64,000 nt of DNA from Amaranthus tricolor. Its lineage: Eukaryota; Streptophyta; Magnoliopsida; Caryophyllales; Amaranthaceae. Positions 39,701 through 50,953 of this stretch are shown here, piece by piece. Each line of letters opens with the position of its first letter. The first letter of the stretch is position 1. The position numbers and the translations under genes were made by a program. Below the pieces are notes generated by a model, which searched no databases, was not told the DNA's origin, and saw nothing but the letters and a program-made list of their open reading frames with translations. The stretch lies in the NCBI RefSeq assembly GCF_026212465.1, contig NC_080063.1, forward strand, positions 6,289,225 to 6,353,224. The letters are read 5' to 3'.

Positions 39701-42700
39701 AGGACTGGAAGTAAGATTTCATATGTTGGACTACGAAAGGTGGGGATTGTACAGATGCTAGCAACTTCAGCTGGAATGTGTTCAAGGTAAAGTTTACAAG
39801 GTTTTGGTTGGTTCAGTCATCAGTGCTGTATGTGTCAATGGTAATACATTGTCGTTAGTATCTGTGGAGACTTTAATGAACTGAAGGTTCTGTCATAGTT
39901 GATGGAGAAGAGATAAAATTTTGTATCAAACAGTAATTTGAAGAAGATCAAAGGGACAAGGAGTGTCTTTGCTGGAATCTTGTTACACAGTATTGGTCCT
40001 TTTCCAGTGTTAAGTTCAATTCCAAAAGTTAAAAGCTACACTTGACAGCTCAATTCACAATCCGTTCCTATCTTCTGAATAGTGTAAACTCATTTGCTAA
40101 GCTTCCTTTTCAGCAACTTCCCTGCTTTCTTATAGCCAATGAATCTACTAACAAACTCTGATAGTCTGATGCATTTCCAATCATCCCCCCACATAGTCAT
40201 GGTATAACAGGGACCTTCATATTCTAAACTTTGAGTGGGGCAAGGTCCTAAGTTACAAAATTGTCTCCTGAGTAAAAAAAAGTTGCTGTTGGAAGATTCT
40301 CAATGTCGAGAAAAATTCTCTACCCTACTGGTATAAGCAAGCTTTAATAACTCTTTCTATGACAAAATGATGATGTTCATGACTTGGATCTGGGTCTGGA
40401 GTATAGTCTTGAAATTCATAGTGTTTTTGTGCAACAGTTGCGTACCTACTACCTGCACATGATCTGGGTGGCAAGAAAACATATTTTACACTTTGTTGGT
40501 TCTGAAGTGTATAGATGTGTATACATTTTTGTTTTCTTTGTTCCAGTATAAAGTTAAATTATTTTTAGCGCTTAATGCTTGTCAATATTTTCATTCTTTT
40601 CTAGTATAGATGTAGGTGTTGCTAATGGAGGTCATATGTTGTAGTAAACTGCATGTACAGCTTTTTATTTATGCCATGGCTTTTTATATGAAATGCCAAT
40701 GTTAACAAATTCTGATGGTCTTTTTGCAGTTGCTTGGAACTCTTTTGGACAGCAGTTCTGAGATCAGATCCAGAGCTTTTAATTTGCTTGAATCAGTTAA
40801 GTTGCCTGGCCTGAAGGTGTTTAAATCAACTGTTGAAAGCCTCCTTAAAAGTGTGGACATGTACCCCAAGGTTGATCCGCTCTTTTTTAGTATATTTCTG
40901 ATATACTATTGAATAATTTCTGCTGTCAGTCTATTACTAAGGTTTCCTTCAAAGAAAGCTATACTATCTGAGATTAGGATCCAGGAAAGGGCAAATAGTT
41001 TCTTTGGTTCTGTACCTAATTACTTGAAAAATCTCGTTACTGCAGTCTCAAATGGTCATGTATTTTATGCCGTATTTTTTTATACAAAACACAGCTTCAT
41101 TAATTTCTTAGCTTACCTTCAGTTTTGTTTTTCTTTTGTTCATTTCTTGTGCTGTTCTAGAGTGAAGCCCAAGTTTTTTGTACGCTGTTTAGTATTGGTC
41201 AGAATCATGGCAATTATGCAGTCAGAATCATGGAGGACTTCTATGCTGAGGTTAGCATTCTTTCACTCTTTATGCATAAACATCAATGCATATTGCTACA
41301 ACTAGTTTGGTTTACTAGTCTTTGTAGATTTGTTATGCCCAGGTAACATAGGCTGTAACCTTATAATCATTAGGTAAAGAAAATCATACTTCGTTTAGGA
41401 TGAGGTGTGATTTCTTCTTTTTGTGTTGTGTTGTCCAAGGCTAGTTCCTGCCTCACGAATTTTTCTCTTGTCCAACATTCAGTAACTTGACATCATCTCA
41501 CATTTTCACTACTTGATATCCTAAAAGAAAATATTCTGCTCATTTGAAGCCAATGCATAACATGATTAAACCCAAAAGATGTCCTCTGTTTCATAGGTTG
41601 GTGGATTTTACTCACATCCTGGTAGAAATGAAAATTGATTTTGAAAAATAGTTTCCATCTTTTGAGCTTTGCTGTTGTACTTCTTCTTGCATGGTATGAT
41701 TAATTTGGATGTCTGCAAGCAAAACAAGTTTTTGATCATGACCGATACTGCTGGGCACTGTCCTTTCATCGGATTTTATGTAAAAGAGACCCCTTTATTG
41801 TTGTCTATGTTAAATATTTACCGTCTATATTAGAAAATTATTGCTTTTCTGACTGAATGTATTGTCTCTTTCAGATTGAACCTTCCAGCAATGGGAAACT
41901 GGGCTGTAATAGACCAAGAGTTGTTGGATTGCTAGTTTTAGCTATTTCAGCTTCCATGAAACATGAAAAACACTTCATCCGAATTCCACCATGGATATTT
42001 TCTTATGCAGCTGCATACTTTGGGCGGATCTCTCTTGCTCTTCGTGATATTCTAGATGTTGATTCCCTTCTGGCATACTTGTCTTACTGTGGTATATCAA
42101 TATTTCATTGTACTTCAAAAGTGATTTTTTAAGATCTTGGTTTTTGAGTGATATCTTATTACCCATGTTATCTATGTCAAAAAGGTAATTGGCATTTTAT
42201 GGGGCATTCTGAAACCAAGACTCGATCAGACATACTTTCAGCTGCTAAAGGTCAACAAGAAGCGTCTGAGCATGTCCTCAGTGCAGTAAAGCTTATCCTT
42301 CAAACCGTGGAAAGGTTATGGAAGCTGGTTAAATGTGGATGCACAGATGAAATGATTAAAGCATTAAGGTGGTAATTTGGTCATCATATATTGTGCTGTT
42401 TGTTTGTGACTAAAAGTTTGTGCTTTTAAAGATTATATTTTAGCATTTAAACTTGGTGTTTTGATTGCTCACTACTAAATGACACTTTGATGTCGAGACT
42501 CATTTGGTTTCGGGCACCCTTAGAAGGCATAATTTGTTGAAACACTTCTTTATGTGCTTATAACATACATCATATATGTGTAGATAGGGGAAAGTGGTTG
42601 TGGCACACCTTCTATTACCCGAGTTTGTCTTTTCGGGTAATTTGCTTTGCCTTCAAGACCAGTCTAACATAGTTCACTAGTTAATTTGCCTTTTGAATTT

Positions 42701-45700
42701 GTGATTCGCTCAAAACTGCCAAAAATAGCCCAAAATCGACAATAATTTGCTATATTTTTTTGTGATTCGCGAGGAGATTAGCAAATCATGTGATAGTGCT
42801 CAAGACTCTCCCTTTAACAATGGAGGTTAGAGTTGAGATGTAAGAGAGCTAGAGAATGTAAGAATTAGGCAAAATAGTACAAATGAAAAGAGAGGGTAGG
42901 CAGAAAGTACTCACTTTGTGCAATTGCACAAATGAGTTCCTTGTTGGAGCATTCTGCCTTTTGCCATGTATACTTGTTTTGTCTGGTGGTAAATGACTTC
43001 CTTATCCCTTTCTTGCACCCCAAGGTTTTCTTGAATAATTTTGTATGATTTTGTTCCTTCTGTCTTAGTGCAGATGTGTTTATCGTGTAGCTAAATATCG
43101 ACCCAAAGCTTGAGATTCCCCTCAAAATTTTTTAAGACATTTTTTTACACCCTTACAATGCGAGAGTCTTCTGTTCAATTTTTTTGAAACCTTTACAATG
43201 CGAATAATGCGATGCGATGCTGCCTTATTTTGACTATGCTGTGTAGTATTGCTGTCTATTATGCTCTTGGGTCATTACATTACCCTTTGCCTCAATCACC
43301 TTGTCTTCAAGGTGAAAGTCAGGTTAAGTTGTTAATTGTTCATGACGAATTTTCAAGTAGCTTCATGGGGTGGCATCCTCTTCCATTTGACAATTTTTTG
43401 TTGTTGTTGTTCAGCCTTGTCATCACTGTGGCGTGTACTGGAATGTGGTTGACAATATCAACTTCCCCTTGCATCTTTATAAGCTGAGAGAAGAGGAACA
43501 CACGGTGGATAGATTTTGCTAGATATAGGGAGGCTGAGATGATATGCTCTCTCGGTCTGAGATGATATTTCATAGGACCTATAGTTCCTTGGTGCAAGTT
43601 TTCAGAAGGCCTTGCTAATCAATTTTGTCAAAAGGGCTACTTTCAAATACACCTCCCCTTCTTTAGGAGACTCATCCCTATTTTTTGATTTTCCGGGCAC
43701 GAAAAAGGTTAATCAATGTCATCTCACTCTAGTAAACATTCTTCTAAAGCATATACCTAATTTTCTCCCCTTCTCAACTCTTATTAGTGGTCGAGAGTCT
43801 TTTTCATACGAGAACTTGAAGCGAGTCACCTTCGAGAATGAATATGAGTTAGTGTTGTAATATTAATTTGCTTAATGTATTGAGTTACCCCAAGTTTAGG
43901 ACCCTCATTCATAAAATACCTTAGGTCTCTAGGTGTTTGTTCACGTTCTCTGTCTACCATCACTTTGGGAGTGATAAGAAGTGGATCTTTTGATGGTAGT
44001 GTCATGAAACTAAATAGTTCCATCATAATATTGCTTAAGAATTCCCGTATCTTTCGGACACATTGGTTTGAGGGCATTACTATCTCCTTGACAAATGTCA
44101 TTGTCGTCAATAGATGCTTTAAACCCAAAAAGCGACTACATTAGGACAAGTATTCAGCACTAGGATAGTGTTGACCCCTCTAGACTTGGGAAAATCCTCA
44201 GTAAATTTTAAGCTTGTCATCTCATAACTTCATTGGTACTTAAATTTGTTACATATCCGCAAGATGAGTGTTGATAGCCTGTTTTGTTGGAATAGTTCAC
44301 AAGGTCCAATATTTTCATGGACCGCCTTTCTCATTCTGATCACATTTTTGCCGCCTTTTGCTACCCTTGCCTCAGAGTCTTTGGTATTCATAAAGTAACT
44401 TGGGAAGAGTATGATGCCAACATGATGTGTCCCTTGAGATAAAGTCTATCAGCTGAATACTGGATACTCCATATTCTTTTCTTTTAATCCGTTGATCATG
44501 TCCTTATTTGGGTTTGTGTTGCTATACCTCCAATTTGGACTGGGCTAGCAAGCTTCTGTGAGAGGACGTTTGCCACTCGAATGAACTGTCAACATTGTGA
44601 TGAGCTTCAGACCCAATACCCTTAAGCTTACTTACCCATTTCAAATATTCTGGCTTACCTCTCGCTACACCATGAAAAATTTAAGGCTTCATCATTCGGT
44701 CTAAATGATGAATCTCTTTTCCAATATGTTGTGCGTACACTTTTGCACAACAAGCTCCATGACCACAAACTCTTTTAGGTATATGAATTTCATTTGGTCT
44801 CTTGGCTATAAGGTGTGACCATAGTGCAAAAATAAGGCCGCATCAACGTATCACGAGTGTATTGTAAATGATTTTGAGTTCATCGCGACTGAAATATAGG
44901 TCACATTGACAACATTTGACTGAAAAATCCGTTTTATGACTGTTGCTGCGAGCATGCGACCGTGACGGGTACCTGATTTTGAAACATTAGGGGTTTGACA
45001 AATACAATTCCTATCAAACCTGAAAGTGATTGAGTCTAAAATAAATCAAATTCATAGTTACTTTACCGCAACCTGACCTTACAAATATAAATAATTATAG
45101 CAACATATATAAATAATAGTTAGATAGTAATAATAATTAATAACATCAAAAAATAAGCATAAGTAATTATAATTAGTGATAAGAATAAGTTGTTATATGG
45201 TCTGGTTTTAATCTTGTGGTCTGATGTGATTCTAATAAAAATAAGTAATAAGAATATGTAATAAGTTGAAGAGAGCAAACTCAAGGGTATTGATCATTTG
45301 ATTGATCAAATATTACTCTTTTTTGGCTTTATATTTTTAGTTAAGGTATATAGTGCCCAAGATTTGTAGTTCTTTGGTTTTGTATTATAATGGAGCATTG
45401 ACTATTGAGCATTGACCCCTTATCATTTGCGCTTCTTATTTCTGTGAAGCTGTTGTAATTGAAGGTCAATCGAAAAAAAATCTGTTTGCTAGTACAAGGT
45501 TAAGTTGTGTACATCTCTATTCGAACCTGCCACGGGAACTGTGGTATGCTTTTTCTTGTTATGTGAGGTTTCCTTTTCCAGTAAGCTATATTCATAATTA
45601 CTAGCACCTACAAGTGCGTACTAATTTTTATCTCTTGTATTATCTAGTTCACTACATGCCACTACCCCAGTCTTTACGAGACTTCCACATTTGATTATTT

Positions 45701-46766
45701 TTATTGGCTTTTTTAATGGTAAGGTGTTTACAACCTTACTCATATAGGGCTTCGCATGGATTCTATGTTGAAGTTGTTTCCTTGGGGTTGAGACTTTTTA
45801 CCATTGCTAAACTTGGCTTTTGTTCTGCTTCTCAGGTACTGTAAAGAATCTCTTATGACAGTAAAGGCTGGTTCTTTTGCACATGCTGGTGTAGTTGCTT
45901 TTGCATTACAATATATTCGTATCGTAAAGATTCTCACGGAGGTTTGGGAAATCTTTGTGGTATCCAAACATTGTCTATTGTCCGAAATTGGTGACATGGA
46001 CCTGTTACTTGGAAAGCTAGACAAAGCATTACTTGATTTCAGATATAGGTTCATTGGGTTAAGTGAAAATGTTGAGCTTATTATTATGGAGTTGCTGCTT
46101 CTCAATTATCTGCTGCAACTTTCGAGTCCTTATACTCACGGGAAAGCCTTTCATAAATTATGTACCGTGTTTTCTTATGTGTGCCACTTAAGAAATGCAA
46201 AATCCATTGCATGCTCCGACTTTGTTAACCAGTTTGCAGAACTATCCTATGATGGCTGCTTGTCTCTTGAGGCAACTCGCAACCCTATCCAGTTGAAAAA
46301 ACTGCTAGACTTATTTTTGCTCAAGGAGTTGGGAGTCTCTCAAGGAATCAAGCACATTAAAGCAGATATTTGTGTTCTAGGCTTTGACTCTGTAAGTCCT
46401 CTGCAATTCATTTCAGGATTGCCTGTGGCAATTCCTCTTGAAATTACTCTCTATAACATGACAAATGATCATAGACTATGGCTGAAGATTACGTTGAATG
46501 ACAAGCTGACAGAGTATTTCTTCTTGGATATGGAAGAATATGGAGGCCCTGGAGAGCCTAGGCAATTTAAGTGCACCTTGCCATTCTATAGAACTCCAGA
46601 AGTAGTTGCTTTCACATTGAGAATTAGTATGGGTATGGAATGTTTGTATGAGGATTTGCATTTGTGGAATGGCCATGGTGGCCCTAAACATGCCCTGACT
46701 TTCATTAGCCCGGAAATAGAAGTGGATTTCTCTAACCTCAAGACCCCCCAACATGATGAATGTTAA
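33778..46766 (+). CDS. SIEL: SIEL / DSP4, ARM-HEAT repeat protein related to Integrator subunit 4
   Basis: In Arabidopsis SIEL binds SHORT-ROOT and aids its cell-to-cell movement. The same gene is described as DSP4, an INTS4-like part of the snRNA 3'-processing complex. Exons: 33778-34464, 34891-34974, 36582-36815, 38010-38198, 40730-40870, 41161-41250, 41875-42091, 42185-42368, 45836-46766. They join in frame to 918 residues, close to the family length. The N-terminus is Ser/Asn-rich, followed by ARM/HEAT motifs (VRKAALEGLVRICDSG, VRFSAVRAVRAWGCMHAE, VRDMNVEVRVEAFTALGKI, VRLEALKTIHHIVL, IRSRAFNLLES). A C-terminal beta-rich module (PLQFISGLPVAIPLEITLYN) ends at ...KTPQHDEC. Introns up to 3.5 kb carry old MITEs and a gypsy remnant. 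The frame is intact. Confidence 0.93.
36188..36415. repeat. MITE of the CATAGTG(T/C)AAAAA family, old copy
   Basis: Starts CATAGTGCAAAAATGCAGTAACG and ends GGTGCGGCCTTGTGTTTGCTTTATG. It shares internal AAATGTCGG and TTTTACACCTTTACAATGCGA with the cleaner copy at 54978-55175. No target duplication remains. Lies in a SIEL intron. Confidence 0.65.
36974..37381. repeat. Fold-back (inverted-repeat) element in a SIEL intron
   Basis: Outer arms CAACATTCCATTACCTCA and its inverse TGAGGTAATGGAATGTTG bound the unit. The centre is a nearly perfect hairpin: GCACATGATT(T)AATGAGTCATTTTAAT (from about 37139) inverted at 37173-37201. The whole 400 bp could fold into one long hairpin. The left arm resembles 7127-7300. 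Confidence 0.75.
38694..38920. repeat. Stowaway-like MITE fragment
   Basis: Left end GTACTTCCTCCGTTCCATATTA, with AAAACATAGTGAAGTTGGATC and TTTGATTCGTCTTAATGCA inside, a common plant Stowaway layout. The right end is lost. Confidence 0.55.
39278..39521. repeat. Stowaway-like MITE with a heptamer array
   Basis: Left end TACTCCTTCTCACTCAATTTGC. The right end as reverse complement is TAGCTCCTCTGTCTCGGCC. Near the right end are about seven AAAAGC(C/T) heptamers (39447-39493). Confidence 0.6.
43131..43234. repeat. Right part of a CATAGTG-family MITE
   Basis: Contains TTTTTTACACCCTTACAATGCGA and ends GCGATGCGATGCTGCCTTATTTTGACTATG, which matches the right end of the copy at 54978-55175. Left end not found. 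A further left end of this family (CATAGTGCAAAAATAAGGCCGC) starts at 44820. Confidence 0.55.
43235..44819 (-). mobile_element. Ty3/gypsy retrotransposon remnant in SIEL intron 8
   Basis: On the minus strand near 43430-43285 the text reads VKWKRMPPHEAT, then (frameshifted) NNQQLNL and LEDKVIEAKGNV, the conserved end of gypsy polyproteins after the integrase. It runs into TGTAATGACCC (about 43272), an LTR start like that of the element at 4526-6569. Only about 38 bp of this LTR remain before a MITE piece. The rest to 44819 is unclear decayed sequence (for example frame 44128-43826 on the minus strand). Left and right limits are set by MITE ends and are approximate. Confidence 0.55.
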
Positions 46767-47966
46767 GACTATTTATATTAACAGTCATGAAAAATGGGAA
46801 TTAGCGCAGTATTGTATTAAAGGTGCACAATGCCAGATTTCTCTTTTTCTTTCCTCTTCTCTCTCATATTCTACAGCTAGTTGACAACTGTTTTTTCCCA
46901 ACTTGAATCAACCAGATCAAGATTGGAAAAATGTGTGTTGTGGATCATTCGAGCATATGAAGACTCAAAATAGAGATGGAGATATTAAATTTCTATGGAG
47001 ATGATAATGAAAGATGCTCATTCTATGACAGAGCAGAAAATCAAACCCATTACCATTGTAAATCATATGTTGGATTGTCCATCTTATTTTTCTCCAAAAG
47101 TTTTGGTACTTCTAGTTTCAGGACATGGTTTGAATCTGTGCACCGCCTTCTTATCCTCTTCCAGTTTTTTGCTGATTTTTCGAACTGATAGAAAGTTTTG
47201 AAGAATAACTTAATGGTATGTTTAGTTTGGTGTTTCTATTTCTTTTTCTCCTGCAAATCTGTCCATAAAAGGCTTACAGAAGGAAATAACCCTTTTATGA
47301 GATACCTTACAATTTTTGTTCTATGTGTATGTAGGTTGATTTTGAAATGTTCTTGTGAGTTGTGACCTGTTTGCTTCCATCATGCTTTGAGGCTATTGAA
47401 CTATATAGAAAACAAGGATCCATATCTTCTGTCAACAAATTCAGGTAAAAACTCTACTAATTTTTTTGGGACTGAGCTGAATGATTGGTAAGCGAGTTTA
47501 GGAGTTAGTTTTTCTGTCTGGATCCATTATTATTTTTGGTTTCATTTTGGCTTTTCCATGTGAATGTTTCATAGTGTAGTGCTTATTTCTAGATAAATAT
47601 TAGGTAGCTTTGAGCTGATTTAAATCTTGGAACATTGAAATCTGACCATGGATATTAATATGGGTCTATGTTTACTGAATTTATGATAGCTTAGCATTCA
47701 ACGGGAAATTTAAGCTACGTATTGTTTGAATGAAATTGTAGTTCATTTTTCTGGGTAGCTGGCTTCGTATTTGGTCAGGGTTTTACTTTTTGATGTTTGA
47801 AAGCTATTTTTGAGCGGAGGAATTAAGGATGTATTTATTTTTCAATCTTTTTAATAGTGTTGGTAGTTGGTCCTTTAGTTCGTAATGTTAGCATTTGATT
47901 TATATTGGGAATGAATGGAATTTACAAATTCACTATGGATATTGTTAATGTAGCAGCAGCTTGAAT

Positions 47967-47970
<4 letters not shown>
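46767..47970. other. SIEL 3' flank and start of the convergent intergenic region
   Basis: No further conserved coding sequence. Short frames after the SIEL stop (for example 46976-47188) are likely 3'UTR. SIEL and the DCD-kelch gene converge across 46767-50953. Confidence 0.55.

Positions 47971-48006
<36 letters not shown>
47971..48006. repeat. (TA)n tract at the MITE insertion point
   Basis: About 17 TA units abutting the element at 48007. A shorter TA run continues on the other side (48451-48472). Confidence 0.9.
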
Positions 48007-48008
<2 letters not shown>

Positions 48009-48440
48009 AAGTTCAAGTGAAAACCATTCTTATATGAGAACCGTAGAACCAATCTGTCTGACAAAAAAGTGTTACTTTTATACTAAAAAGGTGTAAAAAA
48101 GGTGTTACTTTTAGGCAAAAAAGTTACTTTTTTTTAGAAAAAAGATGATATTTTAGGCAAAAAATGTTACTTTAAGAAAAAATTCTGAAAAAACTTCTAA
48201 AAAGGTGTTATTTTTCGGAAAAAACGTGTTACTTTGTATTATGTTTATGTTTTTGAAAATTATATTTTTTTTTTCTGAAAGTAACACTTTTTCTTTAAAT
48301 AGTATCAACTTTTTTTTAAAAACAAAAATAATATTTTTTTTGTTTAAAGTAACACCTTTTTAAAAAAAAGTAACACATTTTTATCAAGTAGATTGGTTCT
48401 CACGGTTTTCATATATGCTTAGTTCTCACCGGAACTACCT
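48007..48440. mobile_element. Fold-back MITE inserted in (TA)n
   Basis: Inverted ends of about 50 bp: GGAAGTTCAAGTGAAAACC...GAGAACCGTAGAACCAATCT, and as reverse complement GGTAGTTCCGGTGAGAACT...AAAACCGTGAGAACCAATCT. The interior is repeats of GTGTTACTTTT on the left and their inverse AAAGTAACACTTTTT on the right, so the whole unit is near-palindromic. No coding capacity. TA flanks hide the target duplication. Confidence 0.75.
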
Positions 48441-48922
48441 TCTCTCTCTCTATATGTATATATATATATACTAAAATTTGGCGTTTGAATATCTGTAGCT
48501 AATTTGTGGACTTAAAAGTTTGGAATGGAGTTGAGGTGTGAATCGTTGCTAGTGCTACTTGAAAACAAATTGTATTCCTTTATTAAATATTACAATTGTA
48601 TAGCTATGGAATGAATTATACATAGTAACTTTCAACTCTCCCAAACTCTATGTATATAGTGTTAGGATTACCATGTGTTATAAGGAGCCACATGTTGTCC
48701 AGGCCTTATTTGTAAGTTGATTCTAAGACGATAAGGTTTTGTATAGTGTCTTGCACAATCATATATTCATATCCGATACCTAACTAAGGCGGCAATGGAT
48801 TATATCCATCGTTTACCAGCAACTGCGTAAAATGATGTCTATATGTCTATGTGAAGGAATAATCATGTTTCCATCACTATCGGCCCACCATTGATCTTGT
48901 AAAAAAAACTCGATATTGAGAA

Positions 48923-49417
48923 ATGTGGTATAGCATTTTTATGTCTTTTATCCCCCCAAGTATTTTTGATGTAGTGTTACATTCAATGGTTTTTGCAGGT
49001 AATCCCTCAAAATGCTGCCACGACATCCTAAGGCGACTGTCCCTTGATGTGGGGTCCATGAAAGAAAGTTGCCACAATAAAGAAAGAAGCAAAAAGTTCC
49101 AATCGAGTTGGGTTAGAGGGGTTGAAATTGAAGACTTTATCCATGAAATCGGGCCAACTGAATCTGCTTATGTACCACACCACTCTCCAACCCCTTCCTC
49201 CTCAGCGGAACAGCAGCCAAGATCAGCATGTAAAAGCTTGAACTCGAGCCATTGTATATTTGTATCAACTCGGTCACAATTTTTGGACTTTTTACGATTA
49301 CTTGATTGCTTCTTTCACATTCCCACACGTTCTTCCATTTGTCTCGGCCACTTTTCTGACTATGGAAGCTCCTTTACTAACCACCATCCCCATTTACTCC
49401 TTGGAAGATACAACTGA
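48923..49417 (+). other. Unrecognised 164-codon open frame
   Basis: Open from the ATG at 48923. After an acceptor-like TTTTTGCAG (48991-48999) it reads NPSKCCHDILRRLSLD and later VRGVEIEDFIHEIGPTES and a Ser/Pro/His-rich stretch. It has no motif I know, no clear partner exon and no strong codon signature. It may be chance, or the end of a decayed gene. Confidence 0.2.
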
Positions 49418-50953
49418 CTTGTTGGATTTCTGGAGGATTTGGTAGATTTATGGTTAATCACACTTGATATGTACCCTTAAAAGTATATACCCCGAAGACA
49501 TCTACATGTTCCCTTAAACAATAATGTATAATACTCCTAGCATAGAAATGTACTTTCTAAAATTGCAACTGTTTACCCGAGTCCTAACACTTCAATTTCA
49601 TTGAACACATGTATTGTCTAAATCAAAAAAATCAATGTTGTGTTGTGCAACCGTATATTTGAACTTATTTGATATTTATAATAATGCAATGAATATTCAT
49701 TCATCAATTTATACCATTATAAAATCAGAACACTAGATTAAAAATGATTTTAATGTTGTGTTTAGATGGAGAAAAATAAAAGGAAACAAAGAGGAGAGGT
49801 TTGAATAGATAAAAGGTTTTTTGTTTAAATGATAAAAAATAAGAGTTAGGATCCGCTCCATTACTTAAAATGCAATGGAGAGTCCATTACTCAATCTAGT
49901 GGTTAAAATTGCTTAATGGAGGAAAATATGGTGAATTTTCAGATTTTAATTTTTTATTCATAAATAGGTGTCAAAATCTTAGTATGGGTAATAGAAAAAG
50001 TAACGAAGAGGATCCTAATACTAAAAATACAGGGGAAGAATTTGGAATGAAAGGGTATGGAGGGAAACATGAAGAAAAATTTGAAAAATACAATATCTCT
50101 TCAAAAGCTCAAATGACAAATAAAATAAAATTGAAACTCATTCAAAGAACTCACATTATAGATTATACACCACTATATTCTTCAACACAAATGGCAGCTC
50201 AAACCTAACTCTACTCATTCATTTCTCAACAAATTTCGTATTTATGTTTATAACGGACAAAATTAGAATGATATATAAAACAAAATCAATAACCTACAAA
50301 TAAAACGAAATCTAAATAGAAATACACAAAAAAATCTTGGGATGTAAATTAAAGAATTTGGTCGAAAGAAAAAATATGTCAACAAAAGCTAATTATAAAG
50401 GAGGGAAATACTTAGATCAGATGTTTCCTTGTTAAGTTTCAACCATTCAATCTAGTTCTCTTATAAGTTATAATCAAAAGGGCGAGATTGATTGATTTTC
50501 ATTTTAACGAACTTAAATTGGTTTCACAATTCAAATGGTTGAGATTTTAGGGGTAGTCAATGGATCTGGATCTGGATCACCCACAGCTTCACAATCACAA
50601 GGCTTATTTTCATACCCAATTACCAGAGTCCTGTATAGTTGATAATTTTTTCTTTACATATGAATTTACAACAAATGTTTGACTGGTGAATTTCAGCATG
50701 CAAAACACTCATTTTCAAACCCATACCCACCAAACATCAATGAAGATTTACAGGTACCTCCGTTTCACAAAAATCATTGCTGAGACGAGTCAAAAAAGCA
50801 CAGCCGATGCCAAAAGCAACAAGGGGTTCCCTTCCTCTATAAATCCTGTATAAATGGGGATTTCTTGTTGCCTGTCTACAATAACCTATAGTAGGCCTGA
50901 ACAAAAAAATCCAATCTATAAAGCTTCCTTTCCCTTTCAATGTGTATGTAAGT
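49418..50953. other. Intergenic DNA before the DCD-kelch 3' end
   Basis: AT-rich. Frame 49909-50208 is lysine-rich low-complexity sequence without support. Nothing further recognised. The part next to 50953 should hold the 3'UTR of the DCD-kelch gene. Confidence 0.55.

Noticed and set aside
46976..47201. Two overlapping short frames after the SIEL stop
   Set aside because: Most likely SIEL 3'UTR; no conserved protein features.
49909..50208. 99-codon lysine-rich frame
   Set aside because: AT-rich low-complexity sequence with no motif or splice context.
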